NCBI GenBank assembly: GCA_017307315.1 | Contig: JAFKFF010000312.1 | Location: 1-8,998 of the forward strand | Length of the DNA stretch: 8,998 nt | Source of the DNA: Alphaproteobacteria bacterium | GTDB lineage: Bacteria; Pseudomonadota; Alphaproteobacteria; Micropepsales; Micropepsaceae | Direction of reading: 5' to 3' | Shown: positions 1 through 6,312 of the stretch, in pieces | Position numbering within the stretch: the first letter of the stretch is position 1 | Layout of the letters: every line of letters starts with the position of its first letter | The notes under the pieces: generated by a model | Database searches by the model: none | Told to the model about the DNA's origin: nothing | What the model saw: only the letters and a program-made list of their open reading frames with translations | Translations under genes and position numbers: made by a program

Positions 1-18
1 GCTTGTCGAAGGATGAGG
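1..18. repeat. Partial palindromic (REP-like) repeat at the left edge
   Basis: The first bases read GCTTGTCGAAGG followed by ATGAGG. GCTTGTCGAAGG also occurs exactly in the right arm of the inverted repeat at 8236-8284, so this looks like the right half of a second copy whose left half lies outside the window. The rest of 19-79 shows no gene or clear signal. Confidence 0.6.
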
Positions 19-79
19 ATTGAGCCTGGCCCGTAAACAGCGCCAGCCGTCATACTCCTGCTTTCCGTTGCGTCGCTCG

Positions 80-742
80 CTAGCTTTCCCGCTTCATCTT
101 CTCGCGCCGCGCGATTTCGGCGGGCGAGCATTCGGGCAGCGCGAAGCTGCCAGGCACCACCCTGCCCTTGGGCCGGTAGCGGTTCATCATCACGCCGGTC
201 GATGAGGTCTTGCTCTCCACCAGCTCCAATGCCTTTGGCGCCGCGCCCTCCTCGAACAATCGCTTGCCGCGGCCCAGCACCACCGGGAAGATCCAGATGC
301 TGTGCTCGTCCACCAGCCCGGCATCGTTCAGGGTCTGAAGGAAATTGGCGCTGCCGTTCACCAGCAGATAGGGGCCGTCTTCGGCCTTCAGCGCCTTCAC
401 GCCGGCCACGACATCGCCTTCGATCGGCTTCGAATTCACCCAATCGAATTTCGTCAGGCTGCGCGAGGCGACATATTTCGTCGCCTTGTTGAAAAGATGC
501 GTCACCGGATTGTCGCCCGCGAACGGCCAGTGCGCGGCGAAGATCTCATAGGTCTTGCGGCCCAGCAGAAGATCGAAAGGCTGGCCCATCAGCGCGCCCA
601 TTTCCCCATGCATGCCCTCGTCCCAGTAATTGGCGGACCAGCCGCCCAGGGTGAAGCCGCGCGTGGGATCTTCCTCCGGCCCGCCCGGCGCCTGCATCAC
701 CCCGTCCAGGCTGAGGAATGTCGATGCGATGATCTTTCTCAT
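80..742 (-). CDS. Dihydrofolate reductase-like (RibD C-terminal domain) family protein
   Basis: A 220-residue cytosolic protein of the RibD_C/DHFR-like fold, which binds NAD(P)H in its relatives; members of this stand-alone group mostly have no assigned substrate. Visible family signatures are STFLSLDGVMQAPG (residues 7-20), the LLLGRKTYEIF strand-helix (58-68), LVNGSANFLQTL (127-138) and FPVVLGRGKRLF (152-163). Residues 191-220 form a basic C-terminal extension beyond the core fold, a little longer than the roughly 180 residues usual for the family. An open frame continues upstream to 832, but I chose the ATG at 742 because AAGGAG lies 6 bases before it; a nested in-frame ATG at 757 would add MKEPD. 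It is divergent from the HpnL-like gene. It is not expected to be the essential folate DHFR. The family assignment is firm; the substrate is unknown. Confidence 0.9.
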   Translation of the reverse strand: MRKIIASTFLSLDGVMQAPGGPEEDPTRGFTLGGWSANYWDEGMHGEMGALMGQPFDLLLGRKTYEIFAAHWPFAGDNPVTHLFNKATKYVASRSLTKFDWVNSKPIEGDVVAGVKALKAEDGPYLLVNGSANFLQTLNDAGLVDEHSIWIFPVVLGRGKRLFEEGAAPKALELVESKTSSTGVMMNRYRPKGRVVPGSFALPECSPAEIARREKMKRES

Positions 743-744
743 GT

Positions 745-757
745 CCGGCTCCTTCAT
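745..757 (-). promoter_or_regulatory. Strong Shine-Dalgarno with nested upstream ATG, deciding the start at 742
   Basis: Read on the minus strand this is ATGAAGGAGCCGG, followed by GAC and the start ATG. AAGGAG (749-754) is 6 bases from the ATG at 742, while the nested ATG at 757 has no such site in front of it. The identical 13 bases occur before the VOC gene at 3067-3079. Confidence 0.75.
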
Positions 758-761
758 CGGC

Positions 762-781
762 GGCGGGCCATCATGCCCGCC
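762..781 (-). promoter_or_regulatory. GC-rich hairpin in the leader of the RibD-C gene
   Basis: The arms GGCGGGC (762-768) and GCCCGCC (775-781) are perfectly complementary over 7 bp, all G:C, around the loop CATCAT. The hairpin sits 7 bases upstream of the AAGGAG site of the minus-strand gene. A second inverted repeat, CCAAGG and CCTTGG (789-794 and 803-808), lies just beyond it. These could be a translational control hairpin or an operator; function is inferred only. Confidence 0.35.
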
Positions 782-872
782 CTTTGCCCCAAGGACGATG
801 CGCCTTGGTCCGTTCCGACACCCGGGGCGCAAAAATTCACGCTTGCCGGAACTTCCCCGCTAGGATCGGGCG

Positions 873-1838
873 ATGAACCCGGGATTGCGCCTGTTCCTTC
901 CGCTGCTTCTGGGCCTTCTGGTGCTGGCCTGGGTGCTGTCGCAATTCGATCTGGCGCTGGTGGCTTCGTCCTTCGCCCGCGCCGGGCTGGGCGGTTTCCT
1001 CCTGATCGTGGCGGCGGGCCTTCTGGCGGAATTGGTGCTGTCCCTGGGCATCTGGCCGCTTCTGCCGCGCCCGATGCCGCTTTGGGTGATCGCCGCGTCG
1101 CGGCAGTTGCGCGATTCCAGCGCCGATGTCCTTCCCATCACCCAGCTGGGCGGGGTGGCGCTGGCGGCGCGCGCCTTCGTGCTGGCGGGAATGGGCGTGT
1201 CGCAAGCCGCCGCCGCCGTGATCGCCGATCTGACGGCGGAGACTTTCGCGCAGGGCCTCTATGTTCTGCTCGGCGTCGCCGCCAGCCTGTCCCTGCTCCA
1301 GGAAAGTCAGATTCTGTCTCCCTATATCGACGCCATGTTGGGCGGGGCGCTGTTCCTATCGTTCGGCGCCATCGGCTTCGCGCTGTTTCAGCTTGGCGGC
1401 AGCCATTGGGCGAACCGGATGAGCGAGCGGCTGTTTCCCGCGCGGAAGGGCTCGCTCGAGATTTTCCGCGACACCATTCACGCCATTTACCGCCGCCGCG
1501 CCCGCATGGCGCTGTCGATCCTGCTGCAGCTGGCGGGCTGGATCGCCAGCGGGCTGTGGCTGTGGGCGACCTTGCATGCGATGGGACTGCCCACCGGCCT
1601 TTGGACCGCCATCGCGCTGCAGGCGCTGCTGGAAGGGCTTCGCAGCGCCACCGTCTTCATTCCCGCCTCGGTGGGAATCCAGGAAGCCGGTTACGCCGTG
1701 CTGGCGCCGGTGTTCGGCCTCACGCCCGAGATCGGCATCGCGGTGTCGCTGCTGCGCCGCGCCCGCGACCTGGTGATAGCGGTGCCGGTGCTGCTGGCAT
1801 GGCAGGCGATCGAGGCCCGCCGCGCCGCAAAAGCCTGA
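873..1838 (+). CDS. HpnL-like / lysylphosphatidylglycerol synthase TM-domain membrane protein
   Basis: A 321-residue polytopic inner-membrane protein. Hydrophobic segments lie at about residues 6-23, 37-60, 113-139, 155-174, 212-237, 243-265, 272-293 and 299-313. The C-terminal signatures SVGIQEAGY (266-274) and SLLRRARDL (292-300) match my recollection of the HpnL group within the LPG-synthase transmembrane (UPF0104) superfamily. HpnL proteins are associated with hopanoid lipid clusters and are thought to act in lipid transport or modification, but no hopanoid genes are visible here, so the name rests on the protein alone. It lacks the soluble aminoacyl-transferase domain of MprF, so it is not a full lysyl-PG synthase. 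The ATG at 873 has AGGA 7 bases upstream. It ends 3 bases from the convergent NnrU gene. The superfamily is secure; the HpnL subgroup is likely. Confidence 0.85.
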   Translation: MNPGLRLFLPLLLGLLVLAWVLSQFDLALVASSFARAGLGGFLLIVAAGLLAELVLSLGIWPLLPRPMPLWVIAASRQLRDSSADVLPITQLGGVALAARAFVLAGMGVSQAAAAVIADLTAETFAQGLYVLLGVAASLSLLQESQILSPYIDAMLGGALFLSFGAIGFALFQLGGSHWANRMSERLFPARKGSLEIFRDTIHAIYRRRARMALSILLQLAGWIASGLWLWATLHAMGLPTGLWTAIALQALLEGLRSATVFIPASVGIQEAGYAVLAPVFGLTPEIGIAVSLLRRARDLVIAVPVLLAWQAIEARRAAKA

Positions 1839-1841
1839 ACC

Positions 1842-2543
1842 TCACGCGAAGGGCGACACGCCGAAGATATGGACATGCGCGAACAGCAGCGCGACGAACA
1901 GCGCCAGCGCCACGGCGAACCGCCAGTCGAAATATTCCCGGACGCTGAAGCGGTTCCGCCCCGACAGAATGGCGCCGAAGGGCACGTTCGAAGTTTCCGC
2001 CGCGAAGGCGTCCCAGGCCGGGCCCAGCTTGCGCTTGCGTTTGGCGTCGATGGAGACGGTGCCGAAGATCGCCAAGAGAAAAAATGTGCCGAAGAAGATC
2101 ACCGCCGCCATGTCGCCATTGGTGGTGAGGTGATCGGCCGACCACAGCGCCACGCCCCACAGGAAGGGATGGCGCGTGATGCGCAGCACCCCGCGCACGA
2201 CGCCCGCCTTCCCCGCCAGCCCTTCGCGATTCACCGAGGTAGGATTGGGCGTGAAGAGGCCAGGCACCCCGAGCAGAAAGGCGATCATCACCACCAGCGG
2301 CGCGGCATGGCGCGCGCCCACGCCCAGGTCATAGAGATAAGGATCGGCCTCGCTGCCCGGCGCGGCGCCCGCCTGGTTGAAGGCCATCGCCATCCACACC
2401 AGAACCACGATCGACAGGAGCGAAAAGGCGCCCATATAGGGCTTCTCGCCCATCGCGGCGACCAGCCTGTCGCGCACCGTGGTGCCGGAAATGAAAAGAT
2501 GGATGGCCAGGAATACCGCCGCCGCGGCGACCAGGTTGCTCAT
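1842..2543 (-). CDS. NnrU-family integral membrane protein
   Basis: A 233-residue membrane protein with hydrophobic segments at about 4-20, 38-56, 80-95, 125-140, 144-164 and 208-228. The motif RITRHPFLWGVALW (121-134) and the preceding LFTPNPTSV are characteristic of the NnrU family. NnrU was named for a gene needed for nitrite and nitric oxide reductase expression in Rhodobacter, and the family is related to the plant haem-containing zeta-carotene isomerase Z-ISO. Histidines at 15, 79 and 125 in or near membrane segments fit haem binding, which is inference. No denitrification or carotenoid gene is nearby, so the role here is unknown. The open frame extends to 2588, but I prefer the ATG at 2543, where the hydrophobic N-terminus begins; GAGGGG lies 9 bases before it. 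It is downstream of, and co-directional with, the VOC gene. Confidence 0.88.
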   Translation of the reverse strand: MSNLVAAAAVFLAIHLFISGTTVRDRLVAAMGEKPYMGAFSLLSIVVLVWMAMAFNQAGAAPGSEADPYLYDLGVGARHAAPLVVMIAFLLGVPGLFTPNPTSVNREGLAGKAGVVRGVLRITRHPFLWGVALWSADHLTTNGDMAAVIFFGTFFLLAIFGTVSIDAKRKRKLGPAWDAFAAETSNVPFGAILSGRNRFSVREYFDWRFAVALALFVALLFAHVHIFGVSPFA

Positions 2544-2560
2544 GCGCGAGATCCCCTCTT

Positions 2561-2584
2561 CCCCGAGTCGGGGCGAGTCTAGAC
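2561..2584. promoter_or_regulatory. Palindrome cluster upstream of the NnrU gene
   Basis: CCCCGA-G-TCGGGG (2561-2573) is a perfect 6-bp inverted repeat with a one-base centre. It overlaps the direct repeat CGAGTC-GGGG-CGAGTC (2564-2579), which runs into the 8-bp palindrome GTCTAGAC (2577-2584). The cluster begins 18 bases upstream of the NnrU start and could be an operator. No sigma70-like pair is clear here. Confidence 0.3.
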
Positions 2585-2601
2585 CCATCGGTGGCAGGCG
2601 T

Positions 2602-2631
2602 GAAAGGCGGCAACCGGCGCCGCCGCCTTTC
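2602..2631 (-). terminator. 10-bp hairpin after the VOC gene, possible terminator
   Basis: GAAAGGCGGC (2602-2611) and GCCGCCTTTC (2622-2631) are perfect complements over 10 bp with a 10-base loop. The hairpin begins 25 bases past the VOC stop codon and before the NnrU promoter region. There is no T-tract on the minus strand, so it is either a weak or non-canonical terminator or an mRNA-stabilising hairpin between two co-directional genes. Confidence 0.5.
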
Positions 2632-2656
2632 CGTCATGAAAGCGTCACGGGCGGAC

Positions 2657-3064
2657 TTACTTGCGGACCGGGCCGTTGATCGCCCACAAGACGCCGAACG
2701 GGTCCTTGAGCTGGCCATAGCGGTCGCCCCAGAACATGTCCTGCGGCGGCATCACGGCGGTGCAACCCGCGCCCACGGCACGGTCGTACCATTCATCGAC
2801 ATTGCCGACCTGCAAGGTGAGGTTGAAGCCGGCGGGCGTCTGCAGCGGATGGCCGTGTTCGGGAAAGGCGTCGCTCAGCATCAGCGAGCTGCCGTTAATA
2901 TAAAGGTGCACATGCATGGTGCGGCCCTTCTCGTCCGGCGGGTGCGAGGCCGCGACCTCCGCCGCGAAGGCCTTCTTATAGAAGTCGGCCGCCTTCAGCG
3001 CGCCGTCCAGGCTGAGATAGGGGGTAAGCCCGCCTTTGGGCGGCGGATTGGGGGTATTGGCCAT
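2657..3064 (-). CDS. VOC-superfamily protein, PhnB-like (glyoxalase/bleomycin-resistance fold)
   Basis: A 135-residue single-domain cytosolic protein with the paired beta-alpha-beta-beta-beta layout of the VOC fold: YLSLDGALKAADFYKKAF (16-33) opens the first half, and NLTLQVGNVDEWYDRAV (81-97) opens the second. The C-terminal FWGDRYGQLKDPFGVLWAI (111-129) is the typical PhnB-like signature. PhnB-like proteins are usually annotated as glyoxalase or bleomycin-resistance relatives and seldom have a proven substrate. H51 and H53 are candidate metal ligands, which I could not verify. I chose the ATG at 3064 because AAGGAG lies 6 bases before it; the in-frame ATG at 3079 would add MKEPV. It is divergent from the serine hydrolase gene (124 bases) and upstream of nnrU, with a hairpin between. 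Confidence 0.9.
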   Translation of the reverse strand: MANTPNPPPKGGLTPYLSLDGALKAADFYKKAFAAEVAASHPPDEKGRTMHVHLYINGSSLMLSDAFPEHGHPLQTPAGFNLTLQVGNVDEWYDRAVGAGCTAVMPPQDMFWGDRYGQLKDPFGVLWAINGPVRK

Positions 3065-3066
3065 AA

Positions 3067-3079
3067 CCGGCTCCTTCAT
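3067..3079 (-). promoter_or_regulatory. Shine-Dalgarno with nested upstream ATG, copy 2
   Basis: On the minus strand this reads ATGAAGGAGCCGG, then TT and an A that begins the start codon region, placing AAGGAG 6 bases from the ATG at 3064. It is identical over 13 bases to the leader of the RibD-C gene at 745-757, including the in-frame nested ATG. Confidence 0.75.
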
Positions 3080-3188
3080 GGGTTCGTTTCAAGGACGCGG
3101 CGGCCCGCCCGTTTCCGACAGGGTCCGCGAAATTTCTTGCCCCGGGCGGGCGGCGGGCTCACCCTAGCCCCGCTTCAGGGGGATTTCG

Positions 3189-4463
3189 ATGACCGTTTCA
3201 CGCCGCTTTCGCTTCGGCTTTCACCTTGCCTTGGCTGCGCTGGCGCTTGCCGCCGCCTTTGCGTTTATCAGCCCCGCCACCGCCGCGCCGCTGGACGATT
3301 TCCACAAGACGTTCGACGCCACGCTTTCGCGCCACGGCATTGTCGGCGGGGCCTTCGCCTTCGAGCATGCCGGCGCCAAGCCGACCGAATTCTATTACGG
3401 CGATGCGCGCGGCGAATTGCACCAGAAGACGGTGGCCAGCACGGCCTATAACTGGGCCTCGATCACCAAGACCATGGCGGCCATCGCCATCTTGCAGCTG
3501 CGCGACCACGGCAAGCTGTCGCTGGACGATCCGGCGGTGAAATATGTCCCCGAACTGCGCCAGGTGCATGACAGCTTCGGCCCCATCGACGCCATCACCA
3601 TCCGTATGCTCTTGTCGCACAGCGCGGGCTTTCGCAATCCGACCTGGCCGTGGGAATGCGATTCCACGCCCGACTGTTCCTGGGTGCCGTTCGAGCCGAC
3701 GCGCTGGAGCCAGATCGACGCGATGCTGCCCTTCACCAATATCGCCTTCAAGCCGGGAAGCCGCTGGAGCTATTCCAATGTCGGCTATGTCTTTCTGGGC
3801 CAGATCATCGAGCGGCTGTCGGGCGACGATTTCGAGACCTACGTCACCAAGAACATCCTGATGCCGCTAGGGATGACCGAAAGCTATTTCGACGTCGCGC
3901 CCTATTATCTGGAAAAGAATGTCGCGGACTCCTACTTGCGCGAAGGCACCAGGCTGACGGTGCAGCCCTTCAATTTCGACAGCGGCATCACCGTGTCGAA
4001 CAGCGGACTGAAGGCGCCGCTCGGCGACATGCGCAAATATCTGCGCTTCCTGATCGGCGACGCGAAGAACCCGGTCTACGACATCGTCCTGAAGCGCAGC
4101 AGCTTGGAAGAAGCCTGGACCGGCATCGTGCCGACCGGCACGCCGGGCGAAGCCGCCACCGCTTACACGGGCGGACCCGGCGGCAGTGTGCCGATGATGG
4201 GTTTAGGGTTTTTCGTGCTCGAGGTGAACGGGCACAAATATGTCTATCACGATGGCGACCAGGCCGGCTTCACCGCCGAACTGATGGTCGATCCGGCGGG
4301 CAAAAGCGGCAGCATCGTGATGTCGAACACCACCGACACCGGCCAGCCGCCCTCGGATTCCAGTCACGCGCAGTCCAACACCGAGCCCGATCCGGCCACC
4401 GATCTGCGCATGCAGTTGCGCGACGTGCTGGTGAAGGATGTGTTCCCGGCGGCGGCGCGCTAG
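3189..4463 (+). CDS. Exported serine hydrolase, class C beta-lactamase/D-Ala-D-Ala carboxypeptidase fold
   Basis: A 424-residue serine hydrolase (PF00144 family: AmpC-like lactamases, D,D-peptidases and esterases). A basic start and a hydrophobic stretch (residues 11-28) lead to SPATAA at 28-33, a plausible signal-peptidase site, so it is probably periplasmic or secreted. The catalytic motifs are in order: SITK with nucleophile S91 and K94, YSN (Y195-N197), and HDG (354-356) in place of the classical KTG box. LLSHSAGF (141-148) is a further family signature. An insertion at about 151-180 carries the only two cysteines, C157 and C163. AGGGGGA lies 5 bases upstream of the ATG. It stands alone, divergent from the VOC gene. 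The family is certain; whether it acts on peptidoglycan, beta-lactams or esters cannot be told, and esterase or peptidase is more likely than true resistance. Confidence 0.93.
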   Translation: MTVSRRFRFGFHLALAALALAAAFAFISPATAAPLDDFHKTFDATLSRHGIVGGAFAFEHAGAKPTEFYYGDARGELHQKTVASTAYNWASITKTMAAIAILQLRDHGKLSLDDPAVKYVPELRQVHDSFGPIDAITIRMLLSHSAGFRNPTWPWECDSTPDCSWVPFEPTRWSQIDAMLPFTNIAFKPGSRWSYSNVGYVFLGQIIERLSGDDFETYVTKNILMPLGMTESYFDVAPYYLEKNVADSYLREGTRLTVQPFNFDSGITVSNSGLKAPLGDMRKYLRFLIGDAKNPVYDIVLKRSSLEEAWTGIVPTGTPGEAATAYTGGPGGSVPMMGLGFFVLEVNGHKYVYHDGDQAGFTAELMVDPAGKSGSIVMSNTTDTGQPPSDSSHAQSNTEPDPATDLRMQLRDVLVKDVFPAAAR

Positions 4464-4496
4464 CGGGCAAAACGAAGCCGTCGCGGTTCCGGTGAT

Positions 4497-4521
4497 GGAA
4501 CTCCCGCGCCGCGCCAGCGTT
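4497..4521 (+). promoter_or_regulatory. Candidate EcfG-type (general stress response) promoter
   Basis: GGAAC (4497-4501) and CGTT (4518-4521) are separated by exactly 16 bases, matching the GGAAC-N16/17-CGTT pattern of alphaproteobacterial EcfG sigma factors such as SigT. It lies in the intergenic region before the small basic protein at 4664, giving a leader of roughly 135 bases. It was the only full match I found by eye in the window, and a chance match is possible. Confidence 0.5.
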
Positions 4522-4549
4522 TGTGTTATCGCACCCCCGTCTTTATGAT
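4521..4549 (+). promoter_or_regulatory. Candidate sigma70 promoter for the small basic protein
   Basis: TTGTGT (4521-4526, three of six consensus positions) and TATGAT (4544-4549, five of six) are spaced by 17 bases. It abuts the EcfG-like element, so the gene may have two promoters. Confidence 0.4.
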
Positions 4550-4564
4550 GGCGGCACTTACCCC

Positions 4565-4583
4565 GTTCCACCGCATGTGGAAC
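4565..4583. promoter_or_regulatory. 7-bp inverted repeat in the leader of the small basic protein
   Basis: GTTCCAC (4565-4571) and GTGGAAC (4577-4583) are exact complements around CGCAT. It lies just downstream of the sigma70-like -10, so it could be an operator or a short leader hairpin. No T-tract follows. Confidence 0.35.
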
Positions 4584-4663
4584 TTCGCGCGGCGCCTTGC
4601 GTCGTTTCCCCGCACGTTCGCTTTCTTCCGGCGCGCGCGCTTTTCTTCACCCGCGAGGCACAC

Positions 4664-4903
4664 ATGACCAAGCTCTCCATGCGCAATCCCTTGTCACAGG
4701 CCGATGCCTGGGAACAACGCACCTTGCTGGTGAAGAAGGAAATGGCCGCCGAAAGCGCCGCCAACGATGCCAAGACCGTGCGGCTGCGCGCGCTTCGCCT
4801 GGAGAAGGAGCGCCAGGACGCCGAAGCGCAGGGCGAAAGCGCCGCCGCCGCGCCGCCCGCGCCCCAAAAGCGCACGCGGGCAAAACGCATCCTGGTGCGC
4901 TGA
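4664..4903 (+). CDS. Small basic hypothetical protein, 79 residues
   Basis: I do not recognise a named family. The protein begins MTKLSMRNPLSQADAWEQRT, continues with a charged, probably helical segment (about 19-57, rich in E, K, R and A), then an Ala/Pro linker (59-68) and a basic tail, KRTRAKRILVR (69-79). Short proteins of this layout with a basic C-terminus occur widely in Alphaproteobacteria as unnamed hypotheticals, from memory. There is no signal peptide or membrane segment, so it is probably cytosolic and could bind nucleic acid or act as a helical adaptor; this is inference. The open frame extends back to 4523, but the ATG at 4664, with GAGG 5 bases upstream, fits best. The region in front holds EcfG-like and sigma70-like promoter elements. 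The histidine kinase begins 118 bases downstream, behind its own candidate promoter. Confidence 0.75.
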   Translation: MTKLSMRNPLSQADAWEQRTLLVKKEMAAESAANDAKTVRLRALRLEKERQDAEAQGESAAAAPPAPQKRTRAKRILVR

Positions 4904-4908
4904 CTATC

Positions 4909-4936
4909 TTGCCCCAACGGTGCGATAGGGTACAAT
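4909..4936 (+). promoter_or_regulatory. Candidate sigma70 promoter for the histidine kinase
   Basis: TTGCCC (4909-4914, four of six) and TACAAT (4931-4936, five of six) are spaced by 16 bases, in an A/T-richer pocket about 85 bases before the kinase start. The spacing is one short of optimal. Confidence 0.45.
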
Positions 4937-5021
4937 TCTTCAAGATATTTCAGTCGCTTACATCGGCGCGCGCGCCATAAGACTATCGCGGCAAGCCGGG
5001 AAACCGGATAAGTTCCGCGCC

Positions 5022-6224
5022 ATGGAACAGGCGCTGGAATCTCGCGGGGCGGCCCCGCCGCACATCTTCGTCACCGACGAACTCGCGACCCGCCCGCCGC
5101 GGCGCGACAATCCGCGGCTGGAAAATCTGGCGCTGCAGGAACTGGTCGCCAGCCTGAAGGACGCGCAGGAAGACGTGCTGCCCCGCTTCGTCGATATCGC
5201 CATGGGCCTGACCGGCGGCGTCGCGGCGGGCCTCAGCCTGTTCGAGGCCGATGGCGGCGCCGGGCTTTTCCGCTGGCGCCACCTGCGCGGCGCCCTGGCG
5301 GCGTTCGAGAACGCGACCACGCCGCGCGATCACAGCCCTTGCGGCGTGACCTTGGATCAGAACCGCCCCGTCCTCGCCCGCCATGCCGAACGCTTTTACG
5401 GCTGGATCGCCGCCGCCAATATCGAAATGCCGGAAGTCCTGCTGGTGCCGCTGCGGGTGGGCGACGGCGCCCCGGCGGGCACGCTCTGGATCGTTTCGGA
5501 CAAGGAAGGACATTTCGACAGCGGTGATGCGCGCGTCGCGTCCGAACTGGCGGGCTTCGTTTCGGTGGCGCTGCATCTGGCGGGGGTGCGCCGCTCGCTG
5601 GAAGACGCGGTGGCGCAGCAGGAGATATTGATCCGCGAGATGAGCCACCGGGTGAAGAATCTGTTCGCGGTGGCCGAGGGCCTGGTGCGCATCAGCGCGC
5701 GCGGCAGCGAGACCAAGGCCGAAATGGCCGAAAGCCTGATCGGGCGCTTTCACGCCCTGGCGGGCGCGCACAGCCTGATCCGTCCCGGCTTCAGCGCCGA
5801 CGCGCACAGCGCCAAGGTCTCCGACCTCGGCTCGGTCCTTTCCACCATCGTCCGGCCGCACGAGCGCACGAGCGGGCCGCCGCGTTTCGTGATGGAAGGT
5901 CCCGCCATCGCCCTGGGCGAGCATGCCGTCACCGGCATCGCGCTGGTGTTCCACGAACTGGCCACCAACGCCGCCAAGCATGGCGCGCTGAAAGCCGAAG
6001 GCGGCAAGGTCGCGATCCGCTGGGACGTGAAAGACGACGCGCTCGCCATCGCCTGGGACGAAAGCGGAAGTTCCGCCGCCATCGCGCCCACCGAAGGCGG
6101 CTTCGGCAGCAAATTGCTGAACGACACCATCACGCGCCAGTTCGCCGGCAGGCTGGAACAGGATTGGAGGGCGAGCGGCCTCAAGGTCGATTTCCGCATC
6201 CCCCTGCAACGGCTGGCCGATTGA
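5022..6224 (+). CDS. Soluble sensor histidine kinase, GAF plus HWE-type kinase core
   Basis: A 400-residue cytosolic kinase with no membrane segment. Residues about 35-190 look like a GAF sensor domain. The dimerisation/phosphoacceptor region follows, with REMSHRVKNLFAVAEGLV (205-222) and H209 as the phosphorylated histidine. The ATP-binding domain has the N-box FHELATNAAKHG (310-321), the WDE of the G1 box (345-347) and the glycine box GGFGSKLL (359-366). The histidine in the N-box (H311) together with W-x-E is the signature that names the HWE family, found mainly in Alphaproteobacteria. Known members sense light, stress or redox, and several feed the PhyR general-stress pathway. No response regulator is encoded here, so it is an orphan in this window. 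The ligand of the GAF domain cannot be told. The Shine-Dalgarno at the ATG is weak, but no better in-frame start exists. Confidence 0.93.
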   Translation: MEQALESRGAAPPHIFVTDELATRPPRRDNPRLENLALQELVASLKDAQEDVLPRFVDIAMGLTGGVAAGLSLFEADGGAGLFRWRHLRGALAAFENATTPRDHSPCGVTLDQNRPVLARHAERFYGWIAAANIEMPEVLLVPLRVGDGAPAGTLWIVSDKEGHFDSGDARVASELAGFVSVALHLAGVRRSLEDAVAQQEILIREMSHRVKNLFAVAEGLVRISARGSETKAEMAESLIGRFHALAGAHSLIRPGFSADAHSAKVSDLGSVLSTIVRPHERTSGPPRFVMEGPAIALGEHAVTGIALVFHELATNAAKHGALKAEGGKVAIRWDVKDDALAIAWDESGSSAAIAPTEGGFGSKLLNDTITRQFAGRLEQDWRASGLKVDFRIPLQRLAD

Positions 6225-6312
6225 CGCGCCGGGGCGGGCCTTAATCCTTCCTTAGCCGCAACCGGCAGGCAGGCTGGCAGGAGCGGGCGGCCGGGCGCAT
6301 GCTGAGCCCCTC

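Noticed and set aside
302..1948. A 548-codon open frame on the plus strand
   Set aside because: It overlaps two genes with clear family signatures in other frames, and its translation is Arg/Pro/Ala-rich with no recognisable motif; it is a GC-rich shadow frame.
3137..3165. Possible sigma70 promoter (TTGCCC) before the serine hydrolase
   Set aside because: No acceptable -10 lies 16-18 bases downstream.
4983..6209. A 408-codon minus-strand frame opposite the histidine kinase
   Set aside because: The kinase motifs on the plus strand are unmistakable; the antisense translation shows no family feature.
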